This document shows, piece after piece, positions 26,516 to 36,342 of a stretch of DNA of 64,000 bases. The notes beneath the pieces are model-generated. The model ran no database searches and was not told the DNA's origin. It saw only the letters and a list, made by a program, of their open reading frames with translations. The number at the start of each line of letters is the position of its first letter. Position 1 is the stretch's first letter. The translations under genes were made by a program, and so were the position numbers. Origin of the DNA: Mucilaginibacter sabulilitoris (GTDB lineage: Bacteria; Bacteroidota; Bacteroidia; Sphingobacteriales; Sphingobacteriaceae); the NCBI RefSeq assembly GCF_034262375.1, contig NZ_CP139558.1:1-64000 (forward strand). Direction: 5' to 3'.

Positions 26516-28891
26516 TCATTCACTTCTCAAACTTTTAACCGGGTTTATCAGTGCCGCTTTTACTGCCTGAAAACTGACCGTCGCAAGGGCTATCAGTATA
26601 ATTATTGCGCCCGACAGAGCAAATACCCACCATTGCACCGGTGTACGATAAGCAAAGCCCTGCAGCCATTTGCCGGTGGCATACCAGGCTATTGGCGATG
26701 CTATAAGTAGGGCAATTACCACCAGTACTATAAACTCCGATGACAGCAGCGTAAATAATGAACTTACGCTCGCGCCCAATACTTTGCGGATACCAATTTC
26801 CTTAACACGCTGCTCGGCAGTAAACATGGCCAGCCCGAGTAACCCGAGGCATGAAATAAATATGGCCAGAAATGAGAACCCGTTTGACAGTTTACCCACT
26901 ATCTGTTCGTTTTGATATAGTTTCTGATATTCCTCATCAGAAAAAGTGTAGGTAAACGGATAAGCAGGGTTAATTTGTTTGCACAAGCTTTCCATGCTGG
27001 CCAGCGCCGCACGGGTTTTGCCGGGCTGGGTTCTGATCAGGATGTTGCCATAAATTTCATCAGCCCTTGATCTGATAATTAATGGCCTTATTTCCTCGTG
27101 CATGGAGCTATAATGAAAGTCTTTTATCACCCCAATTATTTTGCTTTTGCGCCCCCAGAAGGTGAGCGGCTGCCCGATGGGGTTTTTATATCCTATCCTT
27201 TTTAAGGCGGCTTCATTCAGTATAAGACCAACAGAATCGGTGGGGTAATCTTTTGAGAAATCGCGTCCTTCGAGCATCCTTAGTTTCATGGTTTTTACAA
27301 AATCGTACCCTACGGAGGTTTGCGTAAACTGGATATTCACAGTGGTGTCTTTACCAATCCATCCTACTCCACCAGTGCTGTTCTGGATGTTTGTTGGCGC
27401 ATTGGTCATGCGGGTAACCGATTGTATTCCGGGCATAGTTAAAGCCTGCTCCTTAAACAGATCGTATTTGTGGGCAAGCTCTCCCTCCAGCGGTATGTAA
27501 ATCAGGTTTTCGCGATCGAACCCCAGGTTTTTTGATTGGATATAGTTCATTTGCCTGGATATAACTATAGTACCGGTAATTAATATAACCGACAGTACAA
27601 ACTGAAATACAACCAACCCCTTACGAAACAGGGTAGCGCCCGAATCTAATTTCAAAGTACCCTTTAATACTTTAACCGGGTTAAATGACGATAAAAACAA
27701 AGCCGGATAACTGCCCGATATCAGACCGGTAACCAGGGTAATGCATACCACCTTTGTCCAAAAACCAGTTTGGTTAAACGGTAGCTCAATTTGCTTTTGG
27801 GTTACCTGGTTAAATACCGGCAGCAATACAACCAAAAGCAACAGGGCAAAAATTACTGAAAGCGAAGTGATCAACAGCGATTCGCTGATGAACTGTTTTA
27901 TTAATGCCGATCGCATCGCGCCAACTACCTTACGTACACCAATTTCTTTGGCGCGTTTAACCGAACGCGCGGTGGTTAAATTCATGAAGTTAATGCAGGC
28001 TATCAACAAAATGAATATGGCCACAACGCTAAAAATGCGTACATATTCAATACGGCCACCGCTAATTTTGCCATTATCAAAACTGCCGTGCAGGTATTGC
28101 TCGCTGAAAGGTTGTATCCCTAAGTCGATAATAAACGTTGATGTTTTACGGTCGGTGCTGTTATAGGTATCTAAAAACCGGGTTATCTTTTGTTCAAACT
28201 GAGCCGGATTAGCTCCTTGTTTTAACATGACAATGGTCGGCGGTCCCTGGTTGCCCCAGTCACGCGCCCAGCTGTTATCCTGTAAAAAGCTATACCAGTT
28301 AACCAGGTAGTCAAACTTTTGCGATGAATTTTTTGGCAGGTTTTCAAATACAGCTGTTACCTTAAAGTTTTTACTGTTTTCATAACGGATGGTTTTACCT
28401 ATGGCCGCCTGCGGGCTGCCAAAAAAGTCTTCGGCCATTTTGCGTGATATGGCCAAACTTACCGGCGAGTTTAACGCGGTTTGGGCATTGCCCTGCAGCA
28501 GTTTAAAACTAAATATGCTAAAATATTCGTCACTTGCTGATGAACCATTCTGCTTTAATATTTTATCACCAACCTGAAATGTGTTGTTTTGGCCAAACCC
28601 TAAACTAACGGCATGCTCAACCTCGGGCATTACCTTTTTCATTTCATTAGCAGTGGGGCCGGGGGTATTATATGTACCATTAATCTTATGATCAAATTGC
28701 TGCCGTTCATATATGCTATACAAACGATCACTATTTTTAAAAAAGCTATCAACACTCAGCTCATTTTGTACCCATAACAAAATAAGCAGGCTGCACGCCA
28801 AACCCACCGAAAGACCGGCAATATTAATAAAGGTTTGGACCCTATTTCTGACAAGGTTGCGCCATGCGATTTTTAAATAGTTCTTTAACAT
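26516..28891 (-). CDS. FtsX/MacB-type ABC permease, array member 6
   Basis: 791 residues, subgroup II (CSLLILLWVQNELSVDSFF at TM1; DNGKISGGRIEYV before TM2). Coupling motifs are RAKEIGVRKVVGA and RVKEIGIRKVLGAS. Subgroup II members have a FRKGLVVFQFVLSVILI segment at TM5 and a QKEIELPFNQ-type loop (here QKQIELPFNQ). The closest relative in the window is member 4. The start ATG aligns with MLKNYLKIAWRN, shared across the array. The gap to member 5 upstream is 60 bp. A REP-like element lies downstream before member 7. Orphan permease: no ATPase domain. Confidence 0.92.
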   Translation of the reverse strand: MLKNYLKIAWRNLVRNRVQTFINIAGLSVGLACSLLILLWVQNELSVDSFFKNSDRLYSIYERQQFDHKINGTYNTPGPTANEMKKVMPEVEHAVSLGFGQNNTFQVGDKILKQNGSSASDEYFSIFSFKLLQGNAQTALNSPVSLAISRKMAEDFFGSPQAAIGKTIRYENSKNFKVTAVFENLPKNSSQKFDYLVNWYSFLQDNSWARDWGNQGPPTIVMLKQGANPAQFEQKITRFLDTYNSTDRKTSTFIIDLGIQPFSEQYLHGSFDNGKISGGRIEYVRIFSVVAIFILLIACINFMNLTTARSVKRAKEIGVRKVVGAMRSALIKQFISESLLITSLSVIFALLLLVVLLPVFNQVTQKQIELPFNQTGFWTKVVCITLVTGLISGSYPALFLSSFNPVKVLKGTLKLDSGATLFRKGLVVFQFVLSVILITGTIVISRQMNYIQSKNLGFDRENLIYIPLEGELAHKYDLFKEQALTMPGIQSVTRMTNAPTNIQNSTGGVGWIGKDTTVNIQFTQTSVGYDFVKTMKLRMLEGRDFSKDYPTDSVGLILNEAALKRIGYKNPIGQPLTFWGRKSKIIGVIKDFHYSSMHEEIRPLIIRSRADEIYGNILIRTQPGKTRAALASMESLCKQINPAYPFTYTFSDEEYQKLYQNEQIVGKLSNGFSFLAIFISCLGLLGLAMFTAEQRVKEIGIRKVLGASVSSLFTLLSSEFIVLVVIALLIASPIAWYATGKWLQGFAYRTPVQWWVFALSGAIIILIALATVSFQAVKAALINPVKSLRSE

Positions 28892-28930
28892 AACAATCAG
28901 TTTATTGGTTCAATTGTTCATTAGTTCATT

Positions 28931-28950
28931 GACCTTTGCCTTTTAACCTC
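28931..28950. repeat. Permease-array spacer word, copy between members 5 and 6
   Basis: GACCTTTGCCTTTTAACCTC immediately beyond the stop of member 5, preceded by TTCAATTGTTCATTAGTTCA (from 28909). A variant of the spacer text found at other junctions. Confidence 0.65.
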
Positions 28951-28951
28951 A

Positions 28952-31318
28952 TTATTCGTTCCTCAAACTTTTTACCGGGTTTATCAGTGCCGATCTTGCT
29001 GCCTGGAAACTTACTGTTGCCAGGGCTATCAGCATGATCAACCCCGCCGAAAAGGCAAACACCCACCACTGTATCAAAGTGTGATAGGCAAAGCCCTGCA
29101 GCCATTTATTCATGGCATACCAGGCTATAGGCGATGCTACAAGCAAGGCAATAACTACCAGTACCAAAAACTCTGATGATAGCAATGTAAATAAGGAGCT
29201 TACACTTGCACCTAATATTTTACGGATGCCTATTTCCTTTACACGTTGTTCTGCGGTAAACATGATCAAACCCAGCAAACCCATACAGGAAATAAAAATT
29301 GCCAAAAATGCGAAGTAGCCAGAAAGGCGACTAACCACTTGCTCACTGTTGTACAATTTGGAATACTCCTGGTCAGAAAATTGGTAAGTAAATGAAAAGT
29401 TGGGGTTCAAATCTTTGCAGATCTTTTCCAGTGCGGCAATAACCTGTTTGGTTTTACCAGCTTCAACACGGACCAATATAGTTCCCCAGGTTTGATTTTC
29501 TGACAGGCGGATAACCAATGGTTCGATAGCCTCGTGCATCGAATTAAAATGAAAATCTTTTAGTACACCAATGATCTTCCCCTGGCGGCTACCCCATGAT
29601 AGTGGCTGGCCAACAGGGTTTTGATAACCAATTTTCTTAACAGCTTCTTCATTGACCATATAACCTACAGAATCGGTACTGAAATTCCTGGAGAAATCTC
29701 GCCCATCCTTTAATTTCAGTTTCATGGTTTTCACAAAATCATACCCCACAGTGGCATCTGCAAACGGTGTAATCAGATTGGGATCTTTCCCTACCCATCC
29801 AATATCATCCTTAGTATGACCAATTACAGTAGGCGACTCCTTCATTTTTGAAACAGACTGGATACCTGGTATTTTACCCACCTCTTCCTTGAAGAGATCA
29901 TATTTTTTAATCAAATCACCTTCTATCGGGATATATAAAAGATTGTCGCGATTGTAACCGAGGCTTTTGGTTTGCATGTATTCCATTTGGCGATAAATCA
30001 CAATCATCCCCACTATAAGTATAATGGAGAGTGAAAATTGAAAAACGACCAAACCTTTACGGAAAAAAGTTGCTCCCCGGCCAAAGATGAGACTGCCTTT
30101 TAAAACCCGGACTGGGTTTAACGAAGACAGGAAAAACGCTGGATAGCTCCCTGCTACAATGGCTGTAAATAGTAACATGCCTGATATCGTTCCCCAAAAA
30201 ACAGGTTGCTCAACAGGTAAAAACAGGTATTTCCCGGTAAGGTTATTAAATGCCGGTAGCAGGGCAATTACCAGGATAACTGCAATTATGATGGAAATAG
30301 ATGTGAGCAACAGGGCTTCGCTCAAAAACTGCACAATCAAGCTTGACCGCGCCGCGCCAATAACTTTTCTGACACCGACTTCTTTAGACCGTTTGATAGA
30401 ACGCGCAGTTGCCAGGTTCATGAAATTAGCACAGGCAATTAGCAAAATAAAGATAGCTGCAAGACTAAAAAGATGCACATATACTATACGTCCTCCATCA
30501 ATTTGGCCATTTTTAAACGTAGAGTTAAGGTATTTTTCGGCATACGGCTGCAAGTATAGTTCCGTATGATTGCTATTTGTTTCTGAGTTATACAGGCTGA
30601 TGAAATTTTTGACCTTAGCAGCCGTCTTATCAGGATCAGCATCGGCACGTAATTGCAAAAAGGTAGCAGGACTGAAGTTGCCCCAGTTATTTACCCAGGC
30701 GTTTTCTTTTACAAATGCTTTCCAGCTTCTCAAAAAATCAAATTGCCGGGAAGAATTTGCCGGCAGGTTTTCAAAAACCGCTGTAACCTGAACATTGTCC
30801 TTGTTCTCATAGCGAAGACTTTTCCCAATGGCTTTCTCAGCAGATCCAAAAAAAAGTTCAGCCATTTTTCGCGAAATGGCAATACCGGCAGGTGTATTCA
30901 AAGCTGATTCAGGTGTGCCCTGCAATAATGGATAACTAAACATGCGGAAAAAGTCGGCTCCGGCAAATGTCCCTTCCATTTTAACGATCTTATCACCAGA
31001 TTGAAACGTCAATGGGTGCCCTTGCTCCAGACCGCTGGCATACCGCACTTCGGGTATTCTTCTTTTTAGTTCATCGGCTAATAAAGCTTGCGTAAGATAA
31101 CTGGCCTCAATTTTACCATCATGAGACTGTCGTTCGTAAACCTGATATAACAGCTTGCCATTGGCATGAAAAGCATCTATGCTTCGTTCATCCTGTACCC
31201 AAAGCACAATCAACAGGCTGCAAGCCAGGCCAACCGAAAGACCCGAAACATTTATAAATGAATGCGATTTATTTTTGATGAAATTACGCCATGCGATTTT
31301 TAAATAGCTTTTTATCAT
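28952..31318 (-). CDS. FtsX/MacB-type ABC permease, array member 5
   Basis: 788 residues when started at the ATG that aligns with the other members (MIKSYLKIAWRN); an in-frame upstream ATG would add nine residues without family similarity. Subgroup II (CSLLIVLWVQDERSIDAFH). Coupling motifs are RSKEVGVRKVIGA and RVKEIGIRKILGAS. It is the most diverged of the three subgroup II members, and by eye its DNA is more AT-rich than the flanking permeases. This could mean a separate origin or relaxed codon selection. The gap upstream to member 4 is 91 bp with a different spacer text (AGCTTATAGC... and GTGCTTTCGGCTTAT). No ATPase domain. Confidence 0.9.
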   Translation of the reverse strand: MIKSYLKIAWRNFIKNKSHSFINVSGLSVGLACSLLIVLWVQDERSIDAFHANGKLLYQVYERQSHDGKIEASYLTQALLADELKRRIPEVRYASGLEQGHPLTFQSGDKIVKMEGTFAGADFFRMFSYPLLQGTPESALNTPAGIAISRKMAELFFGSAEKAIGKSLRYENKDNVQVTAVFENLPANSSRQFDFLRSWKAFVKENAWVNNWGNFSPATFLQLRADADPDKTAAKVKNFISLYNSETNSNHTELYLQPYAEKYLNSTFKNGQIDGGRIVYVHLFSLAAIFILLIACANFMNLATARSIKRSKEVGVRKVIGAARSSLIVQFLSEALLLTSISIIIAVILVIALLPAFNNLTGKYLFLPVEQPVFWGTISGMLLFTAIVAGSYPAFFLSSLNPVRVLKGSLIFGRGATFFRKGLVVFQFSLSIILIVGMIVIYRQMEYMQTKSLGYNRDNLLYIPIEGDLIKKYDLFKEEVGKIPGIQSVSKMKESPTVIGHTKDDIGWVGKDPNLITPFADATVGYDFVKTMKLKLKDGRDFSRNFSTDSVGYMVNEEAVKKIGYQNPVGQPLSWGSRQGKIIGVLKDFHFNSMHEAIEPLVIRLSENQTWGTILVRVEAGKTKQVIAALEKICKDLNPNFSFTYQFSDQEYSKLYNSEQVVSRLSGYFAFLAIFISCMGLLGLIMFTAEQRVKEIGIRKILGASVSSLFTLLSSEFLVLVVIALLVASPIAWYAMNKWLQGFAYHTLIQWWVFAFSAGLIMLIALATVSFQAARSALINPVKSLRNE

Positions 31319-31409
31319 TGTCATATTTTTTAGCTTATAGCACAAGCCTAAAGCCTTTATATAATCTTATTTATTCCTTTTTAACTTAAGCCATGTGCTT
31401 TCGGCTTAT

Positions 31410-33782
31410 CTATTCGCTTCTCAAACTTTTAATGGGGTTTATGAGTGCCGCCTTTATTGCCTGGAAGCTTACCGTTAGTATAGCTATCAGTATAATAGTA
31501 GCTCCCGACAAAGCGAACATCCACCACTGTATAGGGGTACGGTAAGCAAACCGCTGCAGCCAATGGTTCATGGCATACCAGGATACGGGCAACGCGATAA
31601 ACAGGGCAATAATTACCAGTAATAAAAACTCCGACGACAGCAGCGCGAACAGTGAACTCACACTCGCGCCTAACACCTTGCGGATGCCTATTTCCTTGAT
31701 GCGCTGCTCGGCGGTGAACATGGCCAGCCCCAATAATCCCAGGCATGAAATAAATATGGCCAGGAAAGCAAACGCATCCGAAAGCTTGGTTACCACCTGT
31801 TCGTTTTGATATAGCTTCTGGTATTCCTGATCTGAAAAATTATAAGTAAACGGGAAAGATGGGTTAATTTGTTTACACAATGTTTCGAGGCTGGCCAGCG
31901 CCTGTTTGGTTTTACCCGGCTGGGTTTTTACCATTACAGTACCATAATCTTCCCCTTCTCTTGACCTTATCACCAGCGGTTGCACCTGCTCATGCAGGGA
32001 GTTAAAATGAAAATCTTGAACCAGCCCTACAATTGTGCCTTTTTTACCCCAAAATGTTAGGGGCTTGCCAATAGGATTTGCATATTTGATCCTTTTCAGG
32101 GCCGCCTCATTAATAATATAACCTACAGAATCTGTGGGGTAGTCCTTTGAAAAATCTCGCCCGGCCAGCATTTTCAGCCTGAGTGTTTTTACAAAATCAT
32201 ACCCTACCGATGTTTGGGTAAACTCAATGTTTACATTAGGATCCTTACCTTCCCAGTTTACATTGCCTGTGGTGTTTGACATATTGGTTGGTACGCTGCT
32301 CATACGGCTTACCAGTTGTATACCCGGCATACGCAATGCCTCTTGTTTAAAAGTGCTGTATTTAGGTATCAGTTCGCCGTTCATGGGTACATATATCAGG
32401 TTTTCACGGTCGTACCCCAGGTTTTTTGATTGTACATAAGCCATTTGCCGCGATACAACTATGGTGGCGGTTATCAGTATAACCGATAAAGCAAACTGAA
32501 ATATAACGAGCCCCTTGCGGAACATAGTGGTTCCTGAATCTAACTTGATGGCACCCTTTAATACCTTAACCGGGTTAAAGGACGATAAAAACAAAGCCGG
32601 GTAGCTGCCCGAAATTAAACCGGTTATGATAGTTAAAGCTGCCAGTTTTATCCAGAATAAAGGCTGATTAAATGGCAGATCAATCTCTTTTTGGGTGATA
32701 TGGTTAAACACCGGCAACAACAGCACCAGTAAAACCAGTGAAACTACTACCGCCAGCGTGGTGATGAGTAATGATTCGCCGATAAACTGTTTGATCAAAA
32801 CCGACCGTACTGCGCCTACTACCTTGCGAACCCCTATCTCGCGGGCACGTTTAACTGAACGTGCGGTGGTAAGGTTCATAAAGTTAATGCAGGCTATCAG
32901 TAAAATAAAAATGGCTACAATGGTAAACAGATGTACATACTCAATACGACCGCCTTCTATTTTACCATTATCAAAATTGCCATGCAGGTAACCTTCGTCT
33001 AAACGCTGCATACCCAGTTCTTCTGTAAATGTGCCCTTCTTTTGATCTTTATTTAAATTATCTAAAAAGTGGGTGATCTTTTTTTCAACCAATGCTGGAT
33101 TGGCATCGGCCCGTAACATGATCATCGTAGCCGGTCCGTTATTGCCCCAGTCTTTCGCCCATCCATTCTCTTCCAGGAAACTATACCAGTTCCTTACGAA
33201 GTCGTACTTTTGTGATGAGGCTTTTGGTACATCTTCAAATACCCCGGTTACTTTAAAATCCTTTTTGTTTTCGTAACGTATGGTTTTGCCAATAGCCGCC
33301 TCGGGGCTGCCAAAAAAAGCCACCGCCATTTTGCGCGAGATAGCCAGGCTCACAGGCGAGTTTAACGCGGTTTGCGCGTTACCTTGTAATAGCGGCACGC
33401 TCACCATTTTAAAATAATCGGCGCCGGCATCGGCGCCTGTCATTTTCAATATTTTATCGCCAACCTGAAAAGTGTACTCATCTCCGTATATTAAATTGGT
33501 AGCCGCTTCAACTTCCGGGATCTGCTTTTTTAATTCATCAGCAAGTACTCCCGGGGTAGCATATTGCCCCTGAATTTTATTATCATAATACTGCCGTTCA
33601 TAAACCGTATAAAGGCGATCTGCGTTTTTATGATAAGCATCTATACTCAACTCATTTTGTACCCATAACAAAATAAGCAGGCTGCAGGCCAGCCCAACCG
33701 AAAGGCCCGCGATGTTAATAAAGGTGTGTGCCTTGTTCTTAACTAAATTACGCCAGGCTATTTTTAAATAATTTTTTAACAT
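31410..33782 (-). CDS. FtsX/MacB-type ABC permease, array member 4
   Basis: 790 residues, subgroup II (CSLLILLWVQNELSIDAYH; DNGKIEGGRIEYV). Coupling motifs are RAREIGVRKVVGA in FtsX core 1 and RIKEIGIRKVLGAS in core 2. It has a TM5 segment FRKGLVIFQFALSVILI and a QKEIDLPFNQ loop. Very similar to member 6, while the intervening member 5 is more distant, so the three did not arise by simple stepwise tandem duplication. The gap to member 3 is 66 bp and contains spacer text. Envelope-spanning export or signalling role by family; specific cargo unknown. Confidence 0.92.
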   Translation of the reverse strand: MLKNYLKIAWRNLVKNKAHTFINIAGLSVGLACSLLILLWVQNELSIDAYHKNADRLYTVYERQYYDNKIQGQYATPGVLADELKKQIPEVEAATNLIYGDEYTFQVGDKILKMTGADAGADYFKMVSVPLLQGNAQTALNSPVSLAISRKMAVAFFGSPEAAIGKTIRYENKKDFKVTGVFEDVPKASSQKYDFVRNWYSFLEENGWAKDWGNNGPATMIMLRADANPALVEKKITHFLDNLNKDQKKGTFTEELGMQRLDEGYLHGNFDNGKIEGGRIEYVHLFTIVAIFILLIACINFMNLTTARSVKRAREIGVRKVVGAVRSVLIKQFIGESLLITTLAVVVSLVLLVLLLPVFNHITQKEIDLPFNQPLFWIKLAALTIITGLISGSYPALFLSSFNPVKVLKGAIKLDSGTTMFRKGLVIFQFALSVILITATIVVSRQMAYVQSKNLGYDRENLIYVPMNGELIPKYSTFKQEALRMPGIQLVSRMSSVPTNMSNTTGNVNWEGKDPNVNIEFTQTSVGYDFVKTLRLKMLAGRDFSKDYPTDSVGYIINEAALKRIKYANPIGKPLTFWGKKGTIVGLVQDFHFNSLHEQVQPLVIRSREGEDYGTVMVKTQPGKTKQALASLETLCKQINPSFPFTYNFSDQEYQKLYQNEQVVTKLSDAFAFLAIFISCLGLLGLAMFTAEQRIKEIGIRKVLGASVSSLFALLSSEFLLLVIIALFIALPVSWYAMNHWLQRFAYRTPIQWWMFALSGATIILIAILTVSFQAIKAALINPIKSLRSE

Positions 33783-33824
33783 AATAATTCAGTTTATTAG
33801 CTCATTGGTATAATACCTTTTGCC

Positions 33825-33847
33825 TTTGACCTTTATCCATTCACCTC
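33825..33847. repeat. Permease-array spacer word, copy between members 3 and 4
   Basis: TTTGACCTTTATCC followed by ATTCACCTC, ending one base before the stop codon region of member 3. Preceded by TTTATTAGCTCATTGG (33793 onward). Confidence 0.7.
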
Positions 33848-33848
33848 T

Positions 33849-36278
33849 TTACTCCGTTTTCAAGCTTTTCACAGGGTTCATCAACGCTGCTTTAATGGCC
33901 TGGAAACTTACGGTTACCAGGGCAATAACAATGGCCAGTACACCCGCCAGGGCAAACATCCACCAGCTTATATTTATACGGTAAACAAATGCCTGCAGCC
34001 ATTTACTTGCGGCCCACCAGGCAAATGGAGTTGCAATTACTATGGATACCATAACCAGCTTTAAAAAATCTTTTGATAAAAGTGCTACTATACCCGATAC
34101 ACTTGCACCAAGCACTTTGCGGATACCTATTTCTTTACTCCGCTGTTCGGCGCTAAACGCTGCCAAACCAAACAAGCCAAGGCATGAGATTAGGATAGCG
34201 ATCAGCGTAAATGAATTAATGATCTGCGATAAAGTGATTTCCGATTCATATTGTTTTTGCACCTCGCTATCCAGAAACGAATATTCAAAAGGTGCGTCTG
34301 GGATATCTTTGTGCCATACGGCTTCCATTTTTGACAGCAGGCCCTTATAGTTTTTACTATCGGTAGATACAATAATGGTGTTCAATTCATCTTGTTGACC
34401 GTCATAAACCAGCATAAAGGGGTTTACTTCACTATGCAAGGAGTTGTAGTTAAAATCTTTCATCACACCTGCTACCTCAACAAAGGTGACCGGATTTGGC
34501 TCGTATTTGGTGTACAGCCTTGTCCCCGGGGCGGTTTGCGGGTTTAAACCCAAACGTTTGGCAAGAGTTTCATTGATAAGTACCCGTGTTGAGTCGTGTT
34601 GCCTGAGATCGCGGCCGCTGATCACTTTTATACCATTGGCTTTTACAAAGTTTTCATCAACGTTTATATTTTGCGCGTCGATAGCCGTGGCCATATTACC
34701 GCCGGCCAGGTAAACCCCATGATCATGCGGCACAAACTGGCCCAAATAATTATCGGCGTTACTAACCGCTTTTACCCCAGCCAGTTGTTTCAGGTCGTTG
34801 GTAAATGCGGGCATTTGCCGCTGGGTAGTACTGGTATAAAAATTAAATATCAGTTTTTGGCTCTGGTCAAACCCGAGGTCTTTATTTTTAATATAATTAA
34901 GCTGACTGTAAATTACAATAATGCCGGTTACCAGCACAATTGATAATACAAACTGAACCACTACTAATGATTTACGGATGCCACCTGCCGAAATATGATT
35001 GTTAAAATTACCTTTCATCACTTTTACCGCTTTAAAAGCCGAAAGGTAAAATGCCGGATAGCTACCAGCAACCAAGCCGGTAACAACAACCAGGCTCAGC
35101 AACATTATCCATAAGCGATAGTTTGTAAAAAAGGATAGTTGTATATCTGAATGGGTTATCTGGTTTAGGTATGGCATTAATAAGATCAATAACGGCAGCG
35201 CTATAGCCACCCCAATAAGGGCAAGTAAAAACGATTCGCCCAGAAATTGTCTTATCAAATCGCTCTGGCCTGCGCCTATCACTTTTCGTACGCCCACTTC
35301 CTTGGCGCGTTTGGATGCGCGCGCGGTTGATAGGTTCATGAAATTGATGCAGGCTATAACTTGTATCATTACCGCGATGAGTATTAGTATGTACAGGAAC
35401 GACGGATCAAGTGTTTTGGTAAATTCATGTTCAAAGCCCGGCGTTGTATGTATGGTTGTAACCGGCTGCAGGTGCAGTACTTTTTTCATGCCTATCTCCT
35501 TTAGTTGCTGTGCGCCATACTTGTTTAAAAGGTCGGGCAGTTTTTTTTCAAGCGCGGCTGCACTGGCACCCGGCTTCAGTTTGATATATGCAAACAGAAA
35601 ATTATTACCCGCCCAGGTGGTGTTCTGGCGAACGAATCCGCCCAATCCCCCGCTATTCATGGCCATAAACATATTGGCGTGGATATGTGTTTTACCTAGG
35701 CTTTCATCAATTACCCCGGTCACTTTAAAATCATGCTTGCCAAATGAGTTGTCGATAGATATCATTTTACCTATCGGGTCTTCAGTACCAAAAAGCTTGT
35801 CAGCAACGGGTTTAAAAAGTACAAGTGAATATGGTTCGGTTAATACTTTTGACGCATTCCCTCCAACAAAATGATAGTTGAACATATCAAAAAAGGTAGA
35901 GTCGACATAAGCAGCATCGTGCTCATAAAATGATTTCTCCTTATAGCGCAGCAAATGCTGTTTAGCGCCAAAGCCATCTGTCGGCACTACCCGCGTAAAT
36001 TGCTGCACCTCTGCAAAATCATTTTTCATGGCCGGTGTAATGGGCGGCGAGCTTGTACTGCTATGGTGCTTATCGCCCGTTAATTCCAGGTCTGTTGTAA
36101 TGCGATAAATGTTGTCAACCTGTTTATGATGCTTGTCATAATTGTACTGTTCCTGCACATATAACAAAATATACAGGCAGCACAACGTACCCATTGCCAG
36201 GCCAAATATGTTTATAAAACTAAAGGTTTTGTTCTTTAACAAAAATCTCCAGGCGGTTTTTAAATAACTTTTAATCAT
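33849..36278 (-). CDS. FtsX/MacB-type ABC permease, array member 3
   Basis: 809 residues, the only subgroup III member here. The TM1 region is CCLYILLYVQEQYNYDKHH, and the first periplasmic domain is longer than in subgroups I and II, with HIHANMFMAMNSGGLGG. Coupling motifs are RAKEVGVRKVIGA and RSKEIGIRKVLGAS. Ends NPVKSLKTE like the others. This type of sequence is a common stand-alone FtsX permease in Bacteroidota, so it may represent a separate functional line inserted between subgroup I and II members. Gaps are 64 bp upstream and 66 bp downstream. No nucleotide-binding domain. Confidence 0.92.
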   Translation of the reverse strand: MIKSYLKTAWRFLLKNKTFSFINIFGLAMGTLCCLYILLYVQEQYNYDKHHKQVDNIYRITTDLELTGDKHHSSTSSPPITPAMKNDFAEVQQFTRVVPTDGFGAKQHLLRYKEKSFYEHDAAYVDSTFFDMFNYHFVGGNASKVLTEPYSLVLFKPVADKLFGTEDPIGKMISIDNSFGKHDFKVTGVIDESLGKTHIHANMFMAMNSGGLGGFVRQNTTWAGNNFLFAYIKLKPGASAAALEKKLPDLLNKYGAQQLKEIGMKKVLHLQPVTTIHTTPGFEHEFTKTLDPSFLYILILIAVMIQVIACINFMNLSTARASKRAKEVGVRKVIGAGQSDLIRQFLGESFLLALIGVAIALPLLILLMPYLNQITHSDIQLSFFTNYRLWIMLLSLVVVTGLVAGSYPAFYLSAFKAVKVMKGNFNNHISAGGIRKSLVVVQFVLSIVLVTGIIVIYSQLNYIKNKDLGFDQSQKLIFNFYTSTTQRQMPAFTNDLKQLAGVKAVSNADNYLGQFVPHDHGVYLAGGNMATAIDAQNINVDENFVKANGIKVISGRDLRQHDSTRVLINETLAKRLGLNPQTAPGTRLYTKYEPNPVTFVEVAGVMKDFNYNSLHSEVNPFMLVYDGQQDELNTIIVSTDSKNYKGLLSKMEAVWHKDIPDAPFEYSFLDSEVQKQYESEITLSQIINSFTLIAILISCLGLFGLAAFSAEQRSKEIGIRKVLGASVSGIVALLSKDFLKLVMVSIVIATPFAWWAASKWLQAFVYRINISWWMFALAGVLAIVIALVTVSFQAIKAALMNPVKSLKTE

Positions 36279-36312
36279 ACAATTAGTTCATTGGTTCCAT
36301 TGTTCATTGGTC

Positions 36313-36342
36313 TTTGGCTTTTCATCTTTATCCTTTCACCTC
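36313..36342. repeat. Permease-array spacer word, copy between members 2 and 3
   Basis: TTTGGCTTTTCATC followed by TTTATCCTTTCACCTC: the spacer word with a small internal extension. Preceded by CAATTAGTTCATTGG (36280 onward) and TTCATTGG. Confidence 0.65.
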
